From assembly GCA_038049695.1 (NCBI GenBank), contig CP142452.1, positions 35,514,501 to 35,578,500 on the forward strand: DNA of 64,000 bases, read 5' to 3'. Below, in pieces: positions 34,126 to 45,978 of the stretch. Made by a program: the position numbers and the translations under genes. Below the pieces are notes generated by a model. It saw only the letters and a list, made by a program, of their open reading frames with translations, made no database searches and had not been told where the DNA came from. Each line of letters starts with the position of its first letter. Position 1 is the first letter of the stretch. The DNA comes from Cinnamomum chago (Eukaryota > Streptophyta > Magnoliopsida > Laurales > Lauraceae).

Positions 34126-37100
34126 CTAAAGATCACTACGACCTAACCTAACTCCCATAGACTCAACATGTGAAGTAAACACTTTCTCAGTAAGAGTCTT
34201 AGTAAATGGGTCAGCTAAGTTATTTGCTGAGGTAATCTGCTCTACCACTATTTCTCCATCCTGGACGAATTCCCGGATCAAGTGGTACTTTCTCTGAATA
34301 TGCTTGCCTTTTTTGTGATTCCTGGGCTCTTTGCAGTTAGCTACTGCACCAGTATTGTCGCAGTACATGACAATCGGTTTTTGCACTGCAGGGACTACTC
34401 CCAATTCCAATAGGAATTTTCTGAGCCATACTGCTTCCTTTGCAGCTTCCGATGCCGCCACATACTCTGCTTCCATGGTAGAATCAGCAGTACAATCTTG
34501 CTTGACACTTCTCCATGATATAGCCCCTCCTGATAGAGTAAAGACGTATCCCGAGGTAGACTTTCTGCCATCTACATCTGACTGGAAATCAGAGTCTGTA
34601 TACGCCAGTGGCGTTAGATCATCTGCTCGGTATGTTAGCATATAATCTTTCGTTCTCCGAAGATACTTGAATATATGTTTAACAGCTGTCCAGTGCATAG
34701 GTCCAGGGTTTGATTGATATCTACTAACCATGCCAACGGCAAAGCAGATATCTGGTCTAGTACACAACATTGCATACATGAGGCTTCCAACAGCTGATGC
34801 ATATGGTACTCTCCTCATGCTGTCTATCTCCTCAGGTGTTTTCGGACATTGATTCCGAGATAGTGGTACTCCATGTCTAGAAGGTAGCAAGCCCTTCTTG
34901 GAGTCATGCATGTTATACTTGACCAATATCTTCTCAATAAACGAAGATTGAGATAAGGCTAACATCTTGTTCTTGCGATCTCGCAAAAGCTTGATCCCTA
35001 AGACATAGCTCGCCTCACCCAAATCCTTCATCTGAATTTGAGATGATAACCAAACCTTAGCAGACGACAACATGCCAACATCATTTCCAATGAGTAATAT
35101 GTCATCCACATATAGGACTAAAAATGCAACTGCGTTTCCACTCCCTTTCTTATACACACATGGTTCATCAATGTTTTGATCAAAGCCAAAAGATTTGACT
35201 GCCTGATTAAACTTGATGTTCCATGCCCTAGATGCTTGCTTAAGTCCATAAATGGACTTTTTAAGTTTACAGACCATGTTCTCTTGGCCACCAGCAATGA
35301 ATCCCTCTGGTTGCATCATATAGATGCATTCGTCAAGACTTCCATTTAGAAAAGCTGTCTTGACATCCATCTGCCATATCTCGTAGTCATAATGACATGC
35401 GATGGCTAAGAGAATCCTTATAGACTTGAGCATGGCTACTGGCGAGAAGGTTTCCTCATAATCGATACCCTCTTTCTGAGTATATCCTTTCGCCACCAGT
35501 CTTGCTTTGAAGGTTTCAACCTTCCCATCCACTCCTCTCTTTCTCTTGTAGATCCACTTGCACCCTATGGGTTTGATCCCTTCAGGTGCATCCACAAGTT
35601 CCCAGACTTGATTGGAATACAGAGAATCCAATTCAGATTTCATCGCTTGCTGCCACATGTCAGCATCTATATCCGTTACTGCTTCATCGTAACCAGTAGG
35701 ATCCTCAACCAGATCCTCGGAGTCTGTCATAAAAGACACTCCTAGGTATCTATCTGGTGGTCTAGAAATTCTCCCACTACGACGAGGCTCCGGAGTGTTA
35801 AAAGGAATGTCTTGATTTTCTACAGTCTCAGGATCTGGCACAGGTGTTGCAGGAGTTTCTGGAAGAATCTCCTCAAGGGTTTCTTTACAACCAAGCTCTT
35901 GTTGCATCATGCAATCATCCTCCAAGTATCTAGCATGAGTGCTGATAAGCACTTTTTGCTCCTTTGGATGATAAAAGATGCCTCCTCTTGTTCCCTTAGG
36001 ATACCCAATGAAGTAGCACATTTCCGATCTGGGTTCTAGCTTGGTAGCTTTATCATTCAGTACATAGGCTGGACAACCCCAAATGTGGATGTGTCTTAAA
36101 CTGGGTTTTCGACCTGTCCACATTTCTTGAGGTGCCCTAGGTACTGATTTAGAAGGTACCAGATTCAAAATGTATGCTGCTGCTTCTAGGGCATATCCCC
36201 AAAAAGATATGGGTAGGGTTGCATGACTCATCATGGACCTTACCATATCAAGAAGGGTACGATTTCTTCTCTCTGCTTAACCATTTTGCTGGGGTGTACC
36301 CGGTGCAGACAACTGAGACACAATCCCATGTTGTGTGAGGTACTCCTTGAACTCACCCAGGAGGTACTCACCACCTCGATCAGATTGAAGAGCTTTGATA
36401 TGTTTCCCTAGTTGTAACTCCGCCTCAGCCTTGAATTGTTTGAACTTATCAAACGCTTTAGACTTGCGTCGCATTAGGTACACATATCCATACCTAGAGT
36501 AATCATCAGTGAAGGTGATGAAATACTCATAACCTCCTCTAGCTAGTTTGTTCATAGGACCACACACATCAGTGTGAACCAATTCTAACAACTCCTTTGA
36601 CCTCAGTCCCTTTCCAGAGAATGACCTTTTTGTCATCTTTCCCATGAGACAAGATTCACACTGAGGTAAAGGTTCGAGATCTAATGAGCTCAAGAGCCCA
36701 TCCTCTACCAACCTCTGAATCCGTTTTAGGTTAATATGACCCAAACGTAAGTGCCAAAGATAAGTGTCATTGGTCGAAGATACCTTCCTCTTGAGGGAAG
36801 ATGAGCTCTCTAGTTGTACATTATGCAGTGTGGGAGCAATAGGATAGATATAAAATAAGTTGTCATGCATTCTACCGGAACATATGATATTTCCATTTCT
36901 ACTGATATCAACACCAGAATGGAAAGAAACTGAATAATGAAATTCAATAAGTCTGGAAACTGAAATTAAATTCTTCCTTATGTCCGGAACATAGATAACA
37001 TTATTTAAAACTAATATCCTATCATGCGGAAAATGTAAAGTAACAGCTCCCACTGCAACAACCCAAATCTTTGCTCCATTTCCAACTCTAAGGTCAAACT

Positions 37101-38058
37101 CCCCTTTCTCAAGCTTTTTCATTATCTGAAACCCCTGCAATGAATTGCAGATATGATTAGTGGCTCCAGAGTCTACTATCCAAGAATCAGTAGAATCAAC
37201 CACATGACAGGTTTCAATGTAGTAGGAAAGAGATATACCTTTCTTATCTGAGCCTAGGAGCTTGGGACAATCTTTCTTCCAGTGACCTTTGAGGCCGCAC
37301 TTGAAGCATTTCCCTTTGGGCTTTTCACCTGTACCTTTGTCCTTCTTCCCAGCATTGCCCTTTTTCTGTCCTTTTCCCTTACCCTGCTTCTTCTTGAACT
37401 TTTTCCCTTTCGGGTTCAGTTTAGAGGAAAACTGGGAAAAGTGAAGTTGGCCTTTAGGCTTCATGATGGCCTCTGCCGCCTGGAGTTCTTTCATTAACTC
37501 AGAGAGAGTCATGTCCATCTTGCTCATGTTGAAGTTGAGCTTGAACTGGTTGAAAGACCCCGGCAGAGCTTCGAGAATCATATCAGTCTGACTCCCTGCA
37601 TCAATCTCAGCCCCTAGGATCTCAGCTTCATTGAAACAATCCATCATTTTGAGCATGTGCTCTCTGACAGGTGTTCCCTCAGCCATCCTAGAATTCATGA
37701 TTGTCCTTAAAGCAGCTTGCCTAGCTGGCCTGCTTTTGTCTGCGAACATCTCAGACAAGGACAGCATGATATCTGAAGCTGTGTCCATTTGCTCATGCTG
37801 CGTTTGCAACACGTTGGACATGGAAGCAAGCATGTAGCATTTGGCCATGCTATTCGCCTTTTTCCATTTCCTTTCAGCCTCTAGCTGGTCATCTGTAGAA
37901 TAATCATCAATGGTAGGATAGGGTTCCGACAAAACATACTTGTACTCCTCAGCGGTGAGTACTATGTTAAGGTTTCTTTTCCAGTCTACGTAATTTGGGC
38001 CAGTCAATTTGTTCTCACGCAAAATACTCATCAACGGGCTAAAAGAATCCTTCCCCAT
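34126..38058 (-). pseudogene. gag-pol of copia W, complete except for one nonsense codon
   Basis: The frame spans 1311 codons from ATG at 38058 (context MGKDSFSPLMS, LTGPNYVDW); the open frame reaches further upstream but without family similarity. Order: gag (UBN2-like, 1-210), basic linker, CCHC knuckle CFKCGLKGHWKKDC (251-264), protease with DSGATNH (D296), GAG-pre-integrase WHLRLGHIN, integrase with HTDVCGP and SDRGGEY, RT with YVDD at 983-986, and RNase H with YTDSDF, MEAEYVA and YCDNTGA. A TAA at 36277-36279 (codon 594) stands two codons before the third catalytic residue of the integrase (AERRNR follows). Everything else is open. The polyprotein would encode all functions needed for reverse transcription and integration. 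Confidence 0.97.
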
Positions 38059-38410
38059 CTTTCTGGATATATAACAGGTTATAATTAGACAGGCAGTATA
38101 TATGTAACATGTATATGGTGCTTGTAATAAAAGGAAAAACATGCACAAGACTTTTTACATTATTTAACCCTAATTATAATGTATCAGTGTCTCAACCTCC
38201 TCATAGACCCTCCATCGAAGGGATGGCCGAGCCTACAGTCACGTTGAGTTAAGGTCGCTTATTTGGATCATCACTGTCTGGATACGCATATCCAGTGATA
38301 GTCCAATCACTGATTGGTTTGGCCTCATATGACAAACAACTCTAACTGCTAGGGAGAGGTCATTACCGTCTTATGTCAAGTGTATTACCATCTTTTATGA
38401 ACGTTCCCAG

Positions 38411-38865
38411 AATGTCTATGACTTAAGTCCTCCGAAGGGAAGTGACTCCAATCAACCCTTGAAGTGAACCTTAGTAAAGAGCTCCACCGAAGGGATGGCC
38501 GCTCCCACCAACACTTCATTGACATTCTATAGAAGTGATCTTTAGTAAAGAACTCCACCGAAAGGATGGCCGCTCCCACTAACACCTCATTACGAATGTC
38601 TATGACTTAAGTCCTCCGAAGGGAAGTGACTCCAATCAACCCTTGAAGTGAACCTTAGTAAAGAGCTCCACCGAAGGGATGGCCGCTCCCACCAACACTT
38701 CATTGACATTCTATAGAAGTGATCTTTAGTAAAGAACTCCACCGAAAGGATGGCCGCTCCCACTAACACCTCATTACGAATATTCACATTAGTTCACCCA
38801 CTAACCCATCGAAGCGATCTTTAGTAAAGAACTCCACCGAAGGGATGGCCGCTCCCACTAACACT
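38411..38865 (+). repeat. 184-bp direct repeat in the W leader with CCGAAGGGATGGCCGCTCC subunits
   Basis: AATGTCTATGACTTAAGTCC starts at 38411 and again at 38595, with nearly identical following sequence. Inside each unit the phrase CTCCACCGAAGGGATGGCCG, then CTCCCAC, occurs twice, and again at about 38833. A variant is at 38207. The two short ORFs of the same sequence here are by-products. Confidence 0.92.
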
Positions 38866-39824
38866 CTAATGAGATAGCATGAACCTAAAATGGAAGGCCG
38901 TGGGGTTTTCCCAAACCCCTCTCCCACTTGATTATTTAACACTAGGGTTTTGAAAAAACTCTTTTGACCTTAGCATCGTTACTCAAACCTTGTTTAAATC
39001 TAGCAAACTTAGTTAACAATTTTCATGACTCAATTGCTTAAGTCATCTCAAAAAATAAATAACCTTTGCTTTAAAACATATTGAGTAAAGGTCTTGGGAC
39101 CAGTGGGTTATGGGCCTACTAGGGTAGCAACATATTAGATTTTAGTTTGGCCTCTTATGGAAACTAAGGGTACCAAGAAAAACTAAACCCTATCCAATTT
39201 TTAAACCTTAGACAAATAGAAGGTGCTGGTCTAAGATCCGTTTAAAAAAAATTTGCCAAACAAAAACAATCCAATATAGAAAGATGCCAATTTTAGGAAC
39301 CTAGTGGTGGCCATGTTACTAGGTGATAAACATAGCATTTATATAAAGCATTCAACCATGCATTCCATATATAAAAGCAAATAAAAGAATGCAATCCTTG
39401 ATGGCTCCCTGCTCTTCGGACTTCAAATCCTTATCCAACTAGGAATCCTAATCCAACTAGGATACTTGGTTAAGAGTCCTTTTCGCACTAGGAAACCTTC
39501 GTTGCCTCCACCACCATGGAATCCTCTTCTACTTGCAACCATGCAATCTTTGAAACTTTCTTCTCCTTGCTTGTTTCAATAAATTAATTTATACAAGCAA
39601 ACCCATGAAAAGCAAAAAACCAAAAAATTACATTGGAGATCCCTATGCTTTTTCAAGAAAGCTTACATCAAGACTAGTTGGAATAAAAACAAGGAAAATA
39701 TTACAACCTCCTATGATTGCTAAACGCGCAATCGTACACTTTCCAACTAATTAAAAAACATCCAAATCCACACACATACATGCGAACCATCAAGGATGCA
39801 ATTATATGGCTGCAAACAAAGAGG

Positions 39825-39950
39825 TTAGTGCATTCATAGTGCATTGTACAGCACTAAACATCATTCTGAAATTATTCCAGCAGTCTTTAGTGCATTCATG
39901 GTGCATTGTACAGCACTATACAACTTCTGAAATTATTCCAGCAATTTGAA
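39825..39950 (+). repeat. 62-bp duplication in the W leader
   Basis: TTAGTGCATTCATAGTGCAT (39825) recurs as TTAGTGCATTCATGGTGCAT (39887), each followed by TGTACAGCACTA and CTGAAATTATTCCAGCA. Confidence 0.9.
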
Positions 39951-40635
39951 AAAAATCCCTGCACTCCAAAATTGCACTAAACTGTGTTCTGGAAAAATTC
40001 CAGCAGCCTAGAAAAATTCCTGCACACTATTTATGCAGGAAATAACATCCTAAAGGGCGCCACCATGCCCTTAATTAATCTAGGAATGAAAACCACACAA
40101 CATGAGATCATGATTTTGTTAGGGATTTTGTATTTGCAATTTGATGGATGCATTTGCACTTTAGCATCATTTGATATTTCACACATGCATTGTTTTTAGA
40201 AACATTGAAATCTAGTTTTATACATGCATAGCTTTTAAGATTTGGAAAAGTATTTGTTTTATGCATGTTTTGGTTCTAAACTTGGATGCATTGGTTTTAG
40301 AACCCAAAACTCTTTTGAAAACCTAATTCCTTGTGCATTATATTTGGAAAATCATCTTGTGAATTTAGGTTTGAGCTTTGCATACATTCTTCACAAAAAG
40401 AATCATTTTTGTATGCATTTTCATTTGAAAAGAGTTTTATCAAATCAAGCTAGCCTTTGGTTTTAAACCTTTGAATCATTTTAGGCTTTGTGTGTTTTCA
40501 TGTTTTTAAACATCTTAGAATGTCTTAAAACATGTATTCTAGCTTGGTTTAGTGGCCCAAAAATCATCCCAAAGAAATACCTTCAAAAGAGCAAAAGTTG
40601 GATTTTTGGACCAACAGGTCACTCACCCGGCAGTG

Positions 40636-40802
40636 TCGCCGGTCGACCGAGACCTGTGTCTCGGTCGACCGAGGACACTGCAGGGTCCCTGTGACCTGAA
40701 GCTCCAACGGTCACTTTTTTGACCGTTGTGCTTTCTCGGTCGACCGAGGCCTGTTTCTAGGTCGACCGAGGACTAGCCGTTGGCAACTTTTTGGCTATAA
40801 AG
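40636..40802 (+). promoter_or_regulatory. Palindrome module and TATA box of the 5' LTR
   Basis: GGTCGACC stands at 40641, 40663, 40738 and 40760. The spacing is 22 bp within each pair and 97 bp between pair starts. A hairpin of AACGGTCA (40706) and TGACCGTT (40720) with a six-base loop lies between. CTATAAAGT at 40794 follows the last palindrome by under 30 bp, so the module is at the core promoter. Confidence 0.88.
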
Positions 40803-41424
40803 TCCATTCATTTCCAACCTTTTTCAAGGCTTGACACATGAACTTTTGAGAGAATTTTGGAGCCAAAGAAAGGGGAAGAAGTTGGAAAGGCTAGAGGGCC
40901 ATTTGGAAATCAAATGCTTGAGATTTAAAAAGGTAGACCTTACTTATCATTTTGATTTCCATTAAAAGTAGAATCAATGCATGGTTAAATCTTTGTATTT
41001 TCATATTTGCATGATTTCTAGCTTTTAAAGAGTTGTGTTGCAAACTCTAAATCATCCTTGGTAAATTAGATTAGTTTGCAAACTCTCTTAACTAAATCAC
41101 ATGCTTTCTTAGACTTTTACATTCATACAACTTGTTTAGTTCATTTCTTAAAGTTGTTTGAATTTCTCATGTGATTAGTTTTCTCTTCAATCATCATTTT
41201 ATAAGCTTTGATTTTAAAATGCATCATGCATTCATTTAAGAGCTTCTTTGTTGAGATTGATTGAAGAAACACATTCATACACTTGTGCACACACTTTAAC
41301 TTATTTGAGTGTATGTTTGTTATTTGTTTTAAACTTTCATATTAGCCTATTCAAGAGGCAAATTCATTTGAGCTTAAATTGTATCTCTTAGAGTGATCTT
41401 TTGTAAAGACACCTTCTTAGAGAA

Positions 41425-41615
41425 AAGCTTTGTGTAAGGTTATTGCTTAGCCTAAGAAAAGCATCTTGTAAGGTTATTGCTTAGCCTAAGAAAAGCATTT
41501 TGTAAAGGTTATTGCTTAGCCTATAAAAGCACATTGAGAGGTTGTTGTTTAACCTAGAAAAACAACATTGTAAGGGTTATTGCTTAGCATAGTTAAAAGC
41601 ATAAATAGTGGAAAT
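41425..41615 (+). repeat. About 30-bp tandem units near the 3' end of the Sirevirus-like LTR
   Basis: GTAAGGTTATTGCTTAGCCT, then AAGAAAAGCA, repeats about five times with decay (GGTTGTTGTTTAACC is the most diverged). GCTT and AAGC within each unit can form small hairpins. The array is repeated in the 3' LTR (47290-47465) and in the 23850 LTR (25665-25805). Confidence 0.88.
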
Positions 41616-41858
41616 CCGGTGGGGTGTTGGATTCACAAGCCGGTAGTGGATGTAGGCATTGATGCCGAACCACTATAAATATTGTGTTGTGGTGATTGCT
41701 TGTGTGGTGATTGTTTATTAGCTTCCGCATATTGATTGTTTAATCATCACATGTGACTAGTTTATTTTAAAGAAGATAAAATTGGTGTAAATTGGTCATA
41801 GTTGTAGCTCACCCTATTCACCCCCCCTCTAGGGTTAGGATCCTCGTGGACTTTCAAT

Positions 41859-41870
41859 TGGTATCAGAGC
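41859..41870 (+). promoter_or_regulatory. Primer-binding site of the Sirevirus-like element
   Basis: TGGTATCAGAGC, complementary to the 3' end of initiator tRNA-Met, two bases after the LTR. This is the standard copia PBS. Confidence 0.95.
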
Positions 41871-41971
41871 CTCGTGCTCTATCTTATAGGATCAAGTGTT
41901 TGGAACTCTTGATTAGGTGTAAAAACCTAGAGTTAAAACCCTAGAGAAGTGCTTATTTGAAAATCATTAGA

Positions 41972-43546
41972 ATGGACTCCACTATGCTAGACTTTGTAGA
42001 TTCTTCTAGGCCCCTCATTCTTCCTTCTATTGGAAATTCAAACCCTCACTTAAATGAATATCAATTTGACTCAAAAGAGGAAGAAAATGAGTATGATGAA
42101 GATGATCTTCAACAAGCCTATAATGAATTATATACATTATCTTCAAAGCTTGATAAGAGAAATAAAAGTCTAAAAGAAGAATCAAATAGACTAAACAAAG
42201 AGCTAGCCTCTTCAAAAGATGAACTTAGAGAGAAAGAAGAAGTTATAAAATGTCTAGACTCTAAGTTCATGATCTCTTTAAATAACCTATCCAACATTCA
42301 AGATGAACTAAAAGAATTAAAGATGGGTTATGAAAATGTCAATAAGGAAAATCTAAAACTAAGAGATCAATTACAAAGGCAAGGTAAAGACTTTAACAAT
42401 CTTGAATCTAAATTGACTATCTCTAAGGAAAATTTATCTAATGCTCAAGATGAATTAAATGAGATTAAGATAAATTGTGATGAGCTTAAAAATGAAAATT
42501 TGAACCTAAGAGATACAATTAAAAGACAAGATGAAAACATTAACTATTTAAAATCCAAGTTGACAATTTCCAATGAAAATTTGTCTAATGCTCAAAGTAA
42601 TTTAAAAACTTTAGAACTTGGATCAAATGTTGTTAATGAGCTTAAATCTAAGTTAAAACTTGCCTATGAAGAGCTAAACAATTTTAAGGGAATTGAAAAT
42701 GAACTAACAAAAGTTAAAAATGAAAATTCAACCCTTAAAACAAAAGTCACTCAACTTGAAGAGTATAAACAAAAGTATGAGTGCAAGTTTACCCAAAGTG
42801 AAGATAGACTTGAAAAATTATTTAAATTGGGTAAACCTCATGGAGATAGGACGGGTATTGGATTTAATAGGAATATGTCTTATGACCCTAAATTCACCAA
42901 CACATTTGTGAAAGGTGAGTCCTCATTCTCTAGCACTCTCTCTCAAATGTCCAAAATTAAATGTCATTATTGTGGTAAAGAAAGACATCTAAAATTTGAG
43001 TGCAAACTAAGAAAAAGAAGCTATGTGTCTAAGCCCATCTTTGAACTAAAGAATGGAGAATCAAAACCTATGAAGGGTAAGACACTAAAAATCAAGAAAG
43101 ACTCCAAAATGACTAAACAAGTTAAATCTCTTAAAATGGAGTCTCCAAAGATAGATTCTAAAAAGGTTAAACAAGTCAAACCAAGTTTAAAAGAATCTAT
43201 TAACAAAAAGCTTCTCAACCTACCTCCCTTATATGAACCCATGAAAGAACTTTTGAAGAAAGTTGCTAAGTTAAATCTAAAATTCAAAAGTCAAGTAAAG
43301 GGAGAAAGTAAGAAGAAAAGAAAAGTGAAACAATCCCCAAAGAAACAAACTCACCAACATCAAAAGACTAATCACCAATCTAAGCTAAATTTAGTGAAAT
43401 CTAAATATCATGGTGATAAGTTCAAATTGAAAATTTATCAAGTTAAATCTCCTTTAGTTGGTGAGAATCCCAAACAAGACCTCAAAGTTCAACCCTCTCA
43501 AGACCTTAGGTGGATTCCTAAAGTTATTCACTTAGACAAACCTTAA
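41972..43546 (+). CDS. Gag-like protein with long coiled coil and one zinc knuckle
   Basis: 524 codons, open from ATG at 41972 (an open frame reaches 41957 but without ATG). Residues about 35-290 are E/K/N/L-rich with heptads and repeated SKLTISNENLSNAQ-type units, a long coiled coil. A CCHC knuckle CHYCGKERHLKFEC lies at 331-344, with C331, C334, H339 and C344. The tail is very basic (lysine-rich, 345-500) and ends near WIPKVIHLDKP, like the end of copia gag before protease. The usual N-terminal gag domain is absent. It could bind element RNA and assemble with a partner gag. No pol follows. The intact length in a recent insertion argues for use, but gene function is inferred. Confidence 0.85.
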   Translation: MDSTMLDFVDSSRPLILPSIGNSNPHLNEYQFDSKEEENEYDEDDLQQAYNELYTLSSKLDKRNKSLKEESNRLNKELASSKDELREKEEVIKCLDSKFMISLNNLSNIQDELKELKMGYENVNKENLKLRDQLQRQGKDFNNLESKLTISKENLSNAQDELNEIKINCDELKNENLNLRDTIKRQDENINYLKSKLTISNENLSNAQSNLKTLELGSNVVNELKSKLKLAYEELNNFKGIENELTKVKNENSTLKTKVTQLEEYKQKYECKFTQSEDRLEKLFKLGKPHGDRTGIGFNRNMSYDPKFTNTFVKGESSFSSTLSQMSKIKCHYCGKERHLKFECKLRKRSYVSKPIFELKNGESKPMKGKTLKIKKDSKMTKQVKSLKMESPKIDSKKVKQVKPSLKESINKKLLNLPPLYEPMKELLKKVAKLNLKFKSQVKGESKKKRKVKQSPKKQTHQHQKTNHQSKLNLVKSKYHGDKFKLKIYQVKSPLVGENPKQDLKVQPSQDLRWIPKVIHLDKP

Positions 43547-45365
43547 GGCCTTGAACCTACTTGACCAACCTATTCTTTTTAAGTTAAATCACTTTGTTGG
43601 TCATGTTGCTTTTGCATTTTGTTTCTATTTAGTTACATTTATTTAAAATGCATTGGTTCTTTATGATCAATTGATTTTGTTTTCATGCACCATTCTAAGT
43701 TACACTTCATGGTTTTCAAAATCATTTGATTATAATCTCATCATGTTTGATTTGCTTTTTGCTCACATTTAGTTTTATGTTTTGCATTGCATTTCTACAT
43801 GATCAATTGATTGTGATTTCAAAAGCTTTCATAGCTAGATTTTTCATGATCAATTGTTAGTGAATCATTTGTGTATATGTCATAGTAAGATTATTTGAAC
43901 AAATGATTTGAATCAATTCAAGTTTTTCCATGGATTTCTAAGTTATACTTTTATATGGAAAATCATTGTTTTGAAAAATCAACTTGTATGTGTTTCATTT
44001 AAGTTATATCTTTTCAAATACATTGTTGAAAATTGATCTTCAAATTCATTCTTTTTATGCTTATTGTTGGATTTTGTTTATTGAAATGATTTGAAGATTG
44101 TTTGAATGGAAATGCTCTTTAACATCATTAGTTATAATCATCTAAGCATGTTCCATGTTCTCATTTCCTTTTCTTTTGGTTTCATTATCTTAGAAATGGA
44201 AATGTATGTTGTTTGCATCTTTGCCTTTTTAGTTATTCTTTTTATATGCAAATGACTATTGGTTCAATGTATGGTTGTGATCTTAGTTACATTTGTAGAA
44301 ACCATACTAGAACCCAAATCCATCTTCTATGCCTTATAGTCATATCTTTTTGGATGGTTATGATGTTGACTCATGTAGATTCTCTTGGTATCATCCTTAT
44401 ACATGTTTCAACTTCATAGTAGTGTTCTTAATCATATGAAACTCTTTGAAATCCATTCCTTGCATTTATGTTGGTTGATGGATATCTTAGTAGTTGAATT
44501 CATATGATTTTGACACTTTGGAAATTGCATGCTTTATCAAGTCATATCCTTTTGCATTGCAATTTGCCTTGTTCATCACTATGCTCAATAGTTATAAGTT
44601 CAAAAGTGATGAATATCTATTTATGATGCTTGATGGATTTTTGTGTTTGTCACATCCTTGCTTTTAATCATGTTATCATATTCAATTGGTTTCATTTGGT
44701 ATAATTTTCCATTTATTTTATATCCAATTGATGACTTATCTTGTGTATGTGATAGACCTTGTGTACATTGGTTTGATCTTCATAGTTATATATTTGTTCC
44801 ATGTCACACACCATTAGCATCATAATGTTCATGATTGCCACCTCTCTTGCTCTTATAGGTATATCTCATGACCACCATGTTTATGTGTTCATAATATTGG
44901 TTGGTTATTAGTTGAGGTTGGCTTCATGATTGAGTTTCATTTCACTCATTCTTGCACTTTAATAGTCATATTTATTGTTTGAATGAAATGAGTTCAAAAC
45001 CTTACATAGCATATGATTTTCATAAGTTATATTGATTGATGCTATGTTTGAGTAAACCCCATTGCATCATGGATAGCTCTAATTTGGATTTTTCCTAATA
45101 GTTATATTTTTAAATCCATTTTAGAGTGATTGATTTAATAAGTCATATCCTTAAATCTCAATTGGTACTCTTTGTTTTTCCAATTGATATCCATGATTGC
45201 TTTTCCCATTAGACCTAGCTCTCTTTTGGTAATTTGATCATATTGTGCTTTTTAGTTATATGAATCTAATTCTTTCCTTGAAGTTGACCCTCACTTGGTT
45301 AAACCATCTTCTTCTTGAACCAAATAGTTATATCTTGTCAAATGCTTGACAAAAGAAGAGAATGG
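43547..45365 (+). other. AT-rich non-coding region with a recurring AGTYATAT word
   Basis: There is no frame of interest over 1.8 kb. The word (A)AGT(T/C)A(T/C)AT, often followed by a T-run and CAAAT, occurs about 18 times, for example at 43631, 43697, 43940, 44001, 44130, 44231, 44285, 44338, 44540, 44590, 44784, 44964, 45024, 45100, 45140, 45254 and 45325. Spacing is irregular, mostly 50-120 bp. It may be a decayed tandem array, or replaced pol. Confidence 0.6.
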
Positions 45366-45369
45366 ATTG

Positions 45370-45978
45370 AGGGGGAGTGTAAACCTTCATAGGAAGTATT
45401 AGTTTTGATCAAATTCACCCTTGGATTGCCTTTGAGCCCTTAGAGATAACTTCCATACATGATAGCCTGTTATGTATTTCATTTTCAATTTCATTTGTTA
45501 ACAGGTGCTACTAAAGGTATTTTCCTTGTTTCATGTGTGTAGGTACCTTTGCAATTTAATGTCAAAGGGGGAGAGAGTTCGAGAGTTCAAGTACTCGAAG
45601 ATCTCCTATCCATCAAAGGGGGAGAAAGAATTCAAGTTCTCAAAGGGTGAAGAGAATGTCCAAGCTTCCTAAGGAGTGTTGTGTATGATCTTCTACAAAG
45701 GGAGAGAAAGAGGCATGGTCAAAGGGGGAGAGCTAATAGAAGAAAGAAAGCTTGGAGCTAAAGAAGATGCTTGGCTAAAGAGAGGAAGATGGAAAGAAAG
45801 CTTGAAGAATGATCAAGCACCAAGCATCAAGAAGATTGAAGAAAAGAGCCCAAGAGCCCAAGCTAAGAAAAGGAGCATCCAAGAAGATTTCAAGACTTGT
45901 CCAGCTTAGGGGGAGCTGAAAAGTTAGTGTGAAATCTCAATGATGAGTAAGTTGCCATCAAATTGCAAAGGGGGAGAT
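45370..45978 (+). repeat. Multiplied polypurine tracts of the Sirevirus-like element
   Basis: AAAGGGGGAGA or close forms are found at 45370, 45565, 45615, 45698, 45721, 45908 and 45967. The last directly precedes the 3' LTR and is the expected plus-strand primer. Several tracts of this kind are known in Sireviruses. Confidence 0.88.

Larger units (their letters stand above)
38059..40116 (-). other. Leader of copia W
   Basis: About 2 kb between gag and the site where the nested element entered, 14 bases or so from the PBS. There is no long frame of interest. It carries two tandem-repeat fields (separate entries). The rest is AT-rich and shows nothing more. Confidence 0.8.
40117..41856 (+). 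mobile_element. 5' LTR of the non-autonomous Sirevirus-like element
   Basis: 1740 bp, TG...CA. U3 holds the palindrome module (40641-40767) and a TATA box; near the 3' end there are five TTATTGCTTAGCC units. The end is fixed by the PBS and by comparison with the 3' LTR. Confidence 0.97.

Noticed and set aside
38385..38787. Two nearly identical 65-66 codon ORFs on the - strand
   Set aside because: They come from the 184-bp direct repeat in the W leader.
41425..41615. Direct repeats with spacers resembling a CRISPR array
   Set aside because: Units are contiguous, degenerate and repeated in all LTRs of the family. The genome is a plant's.
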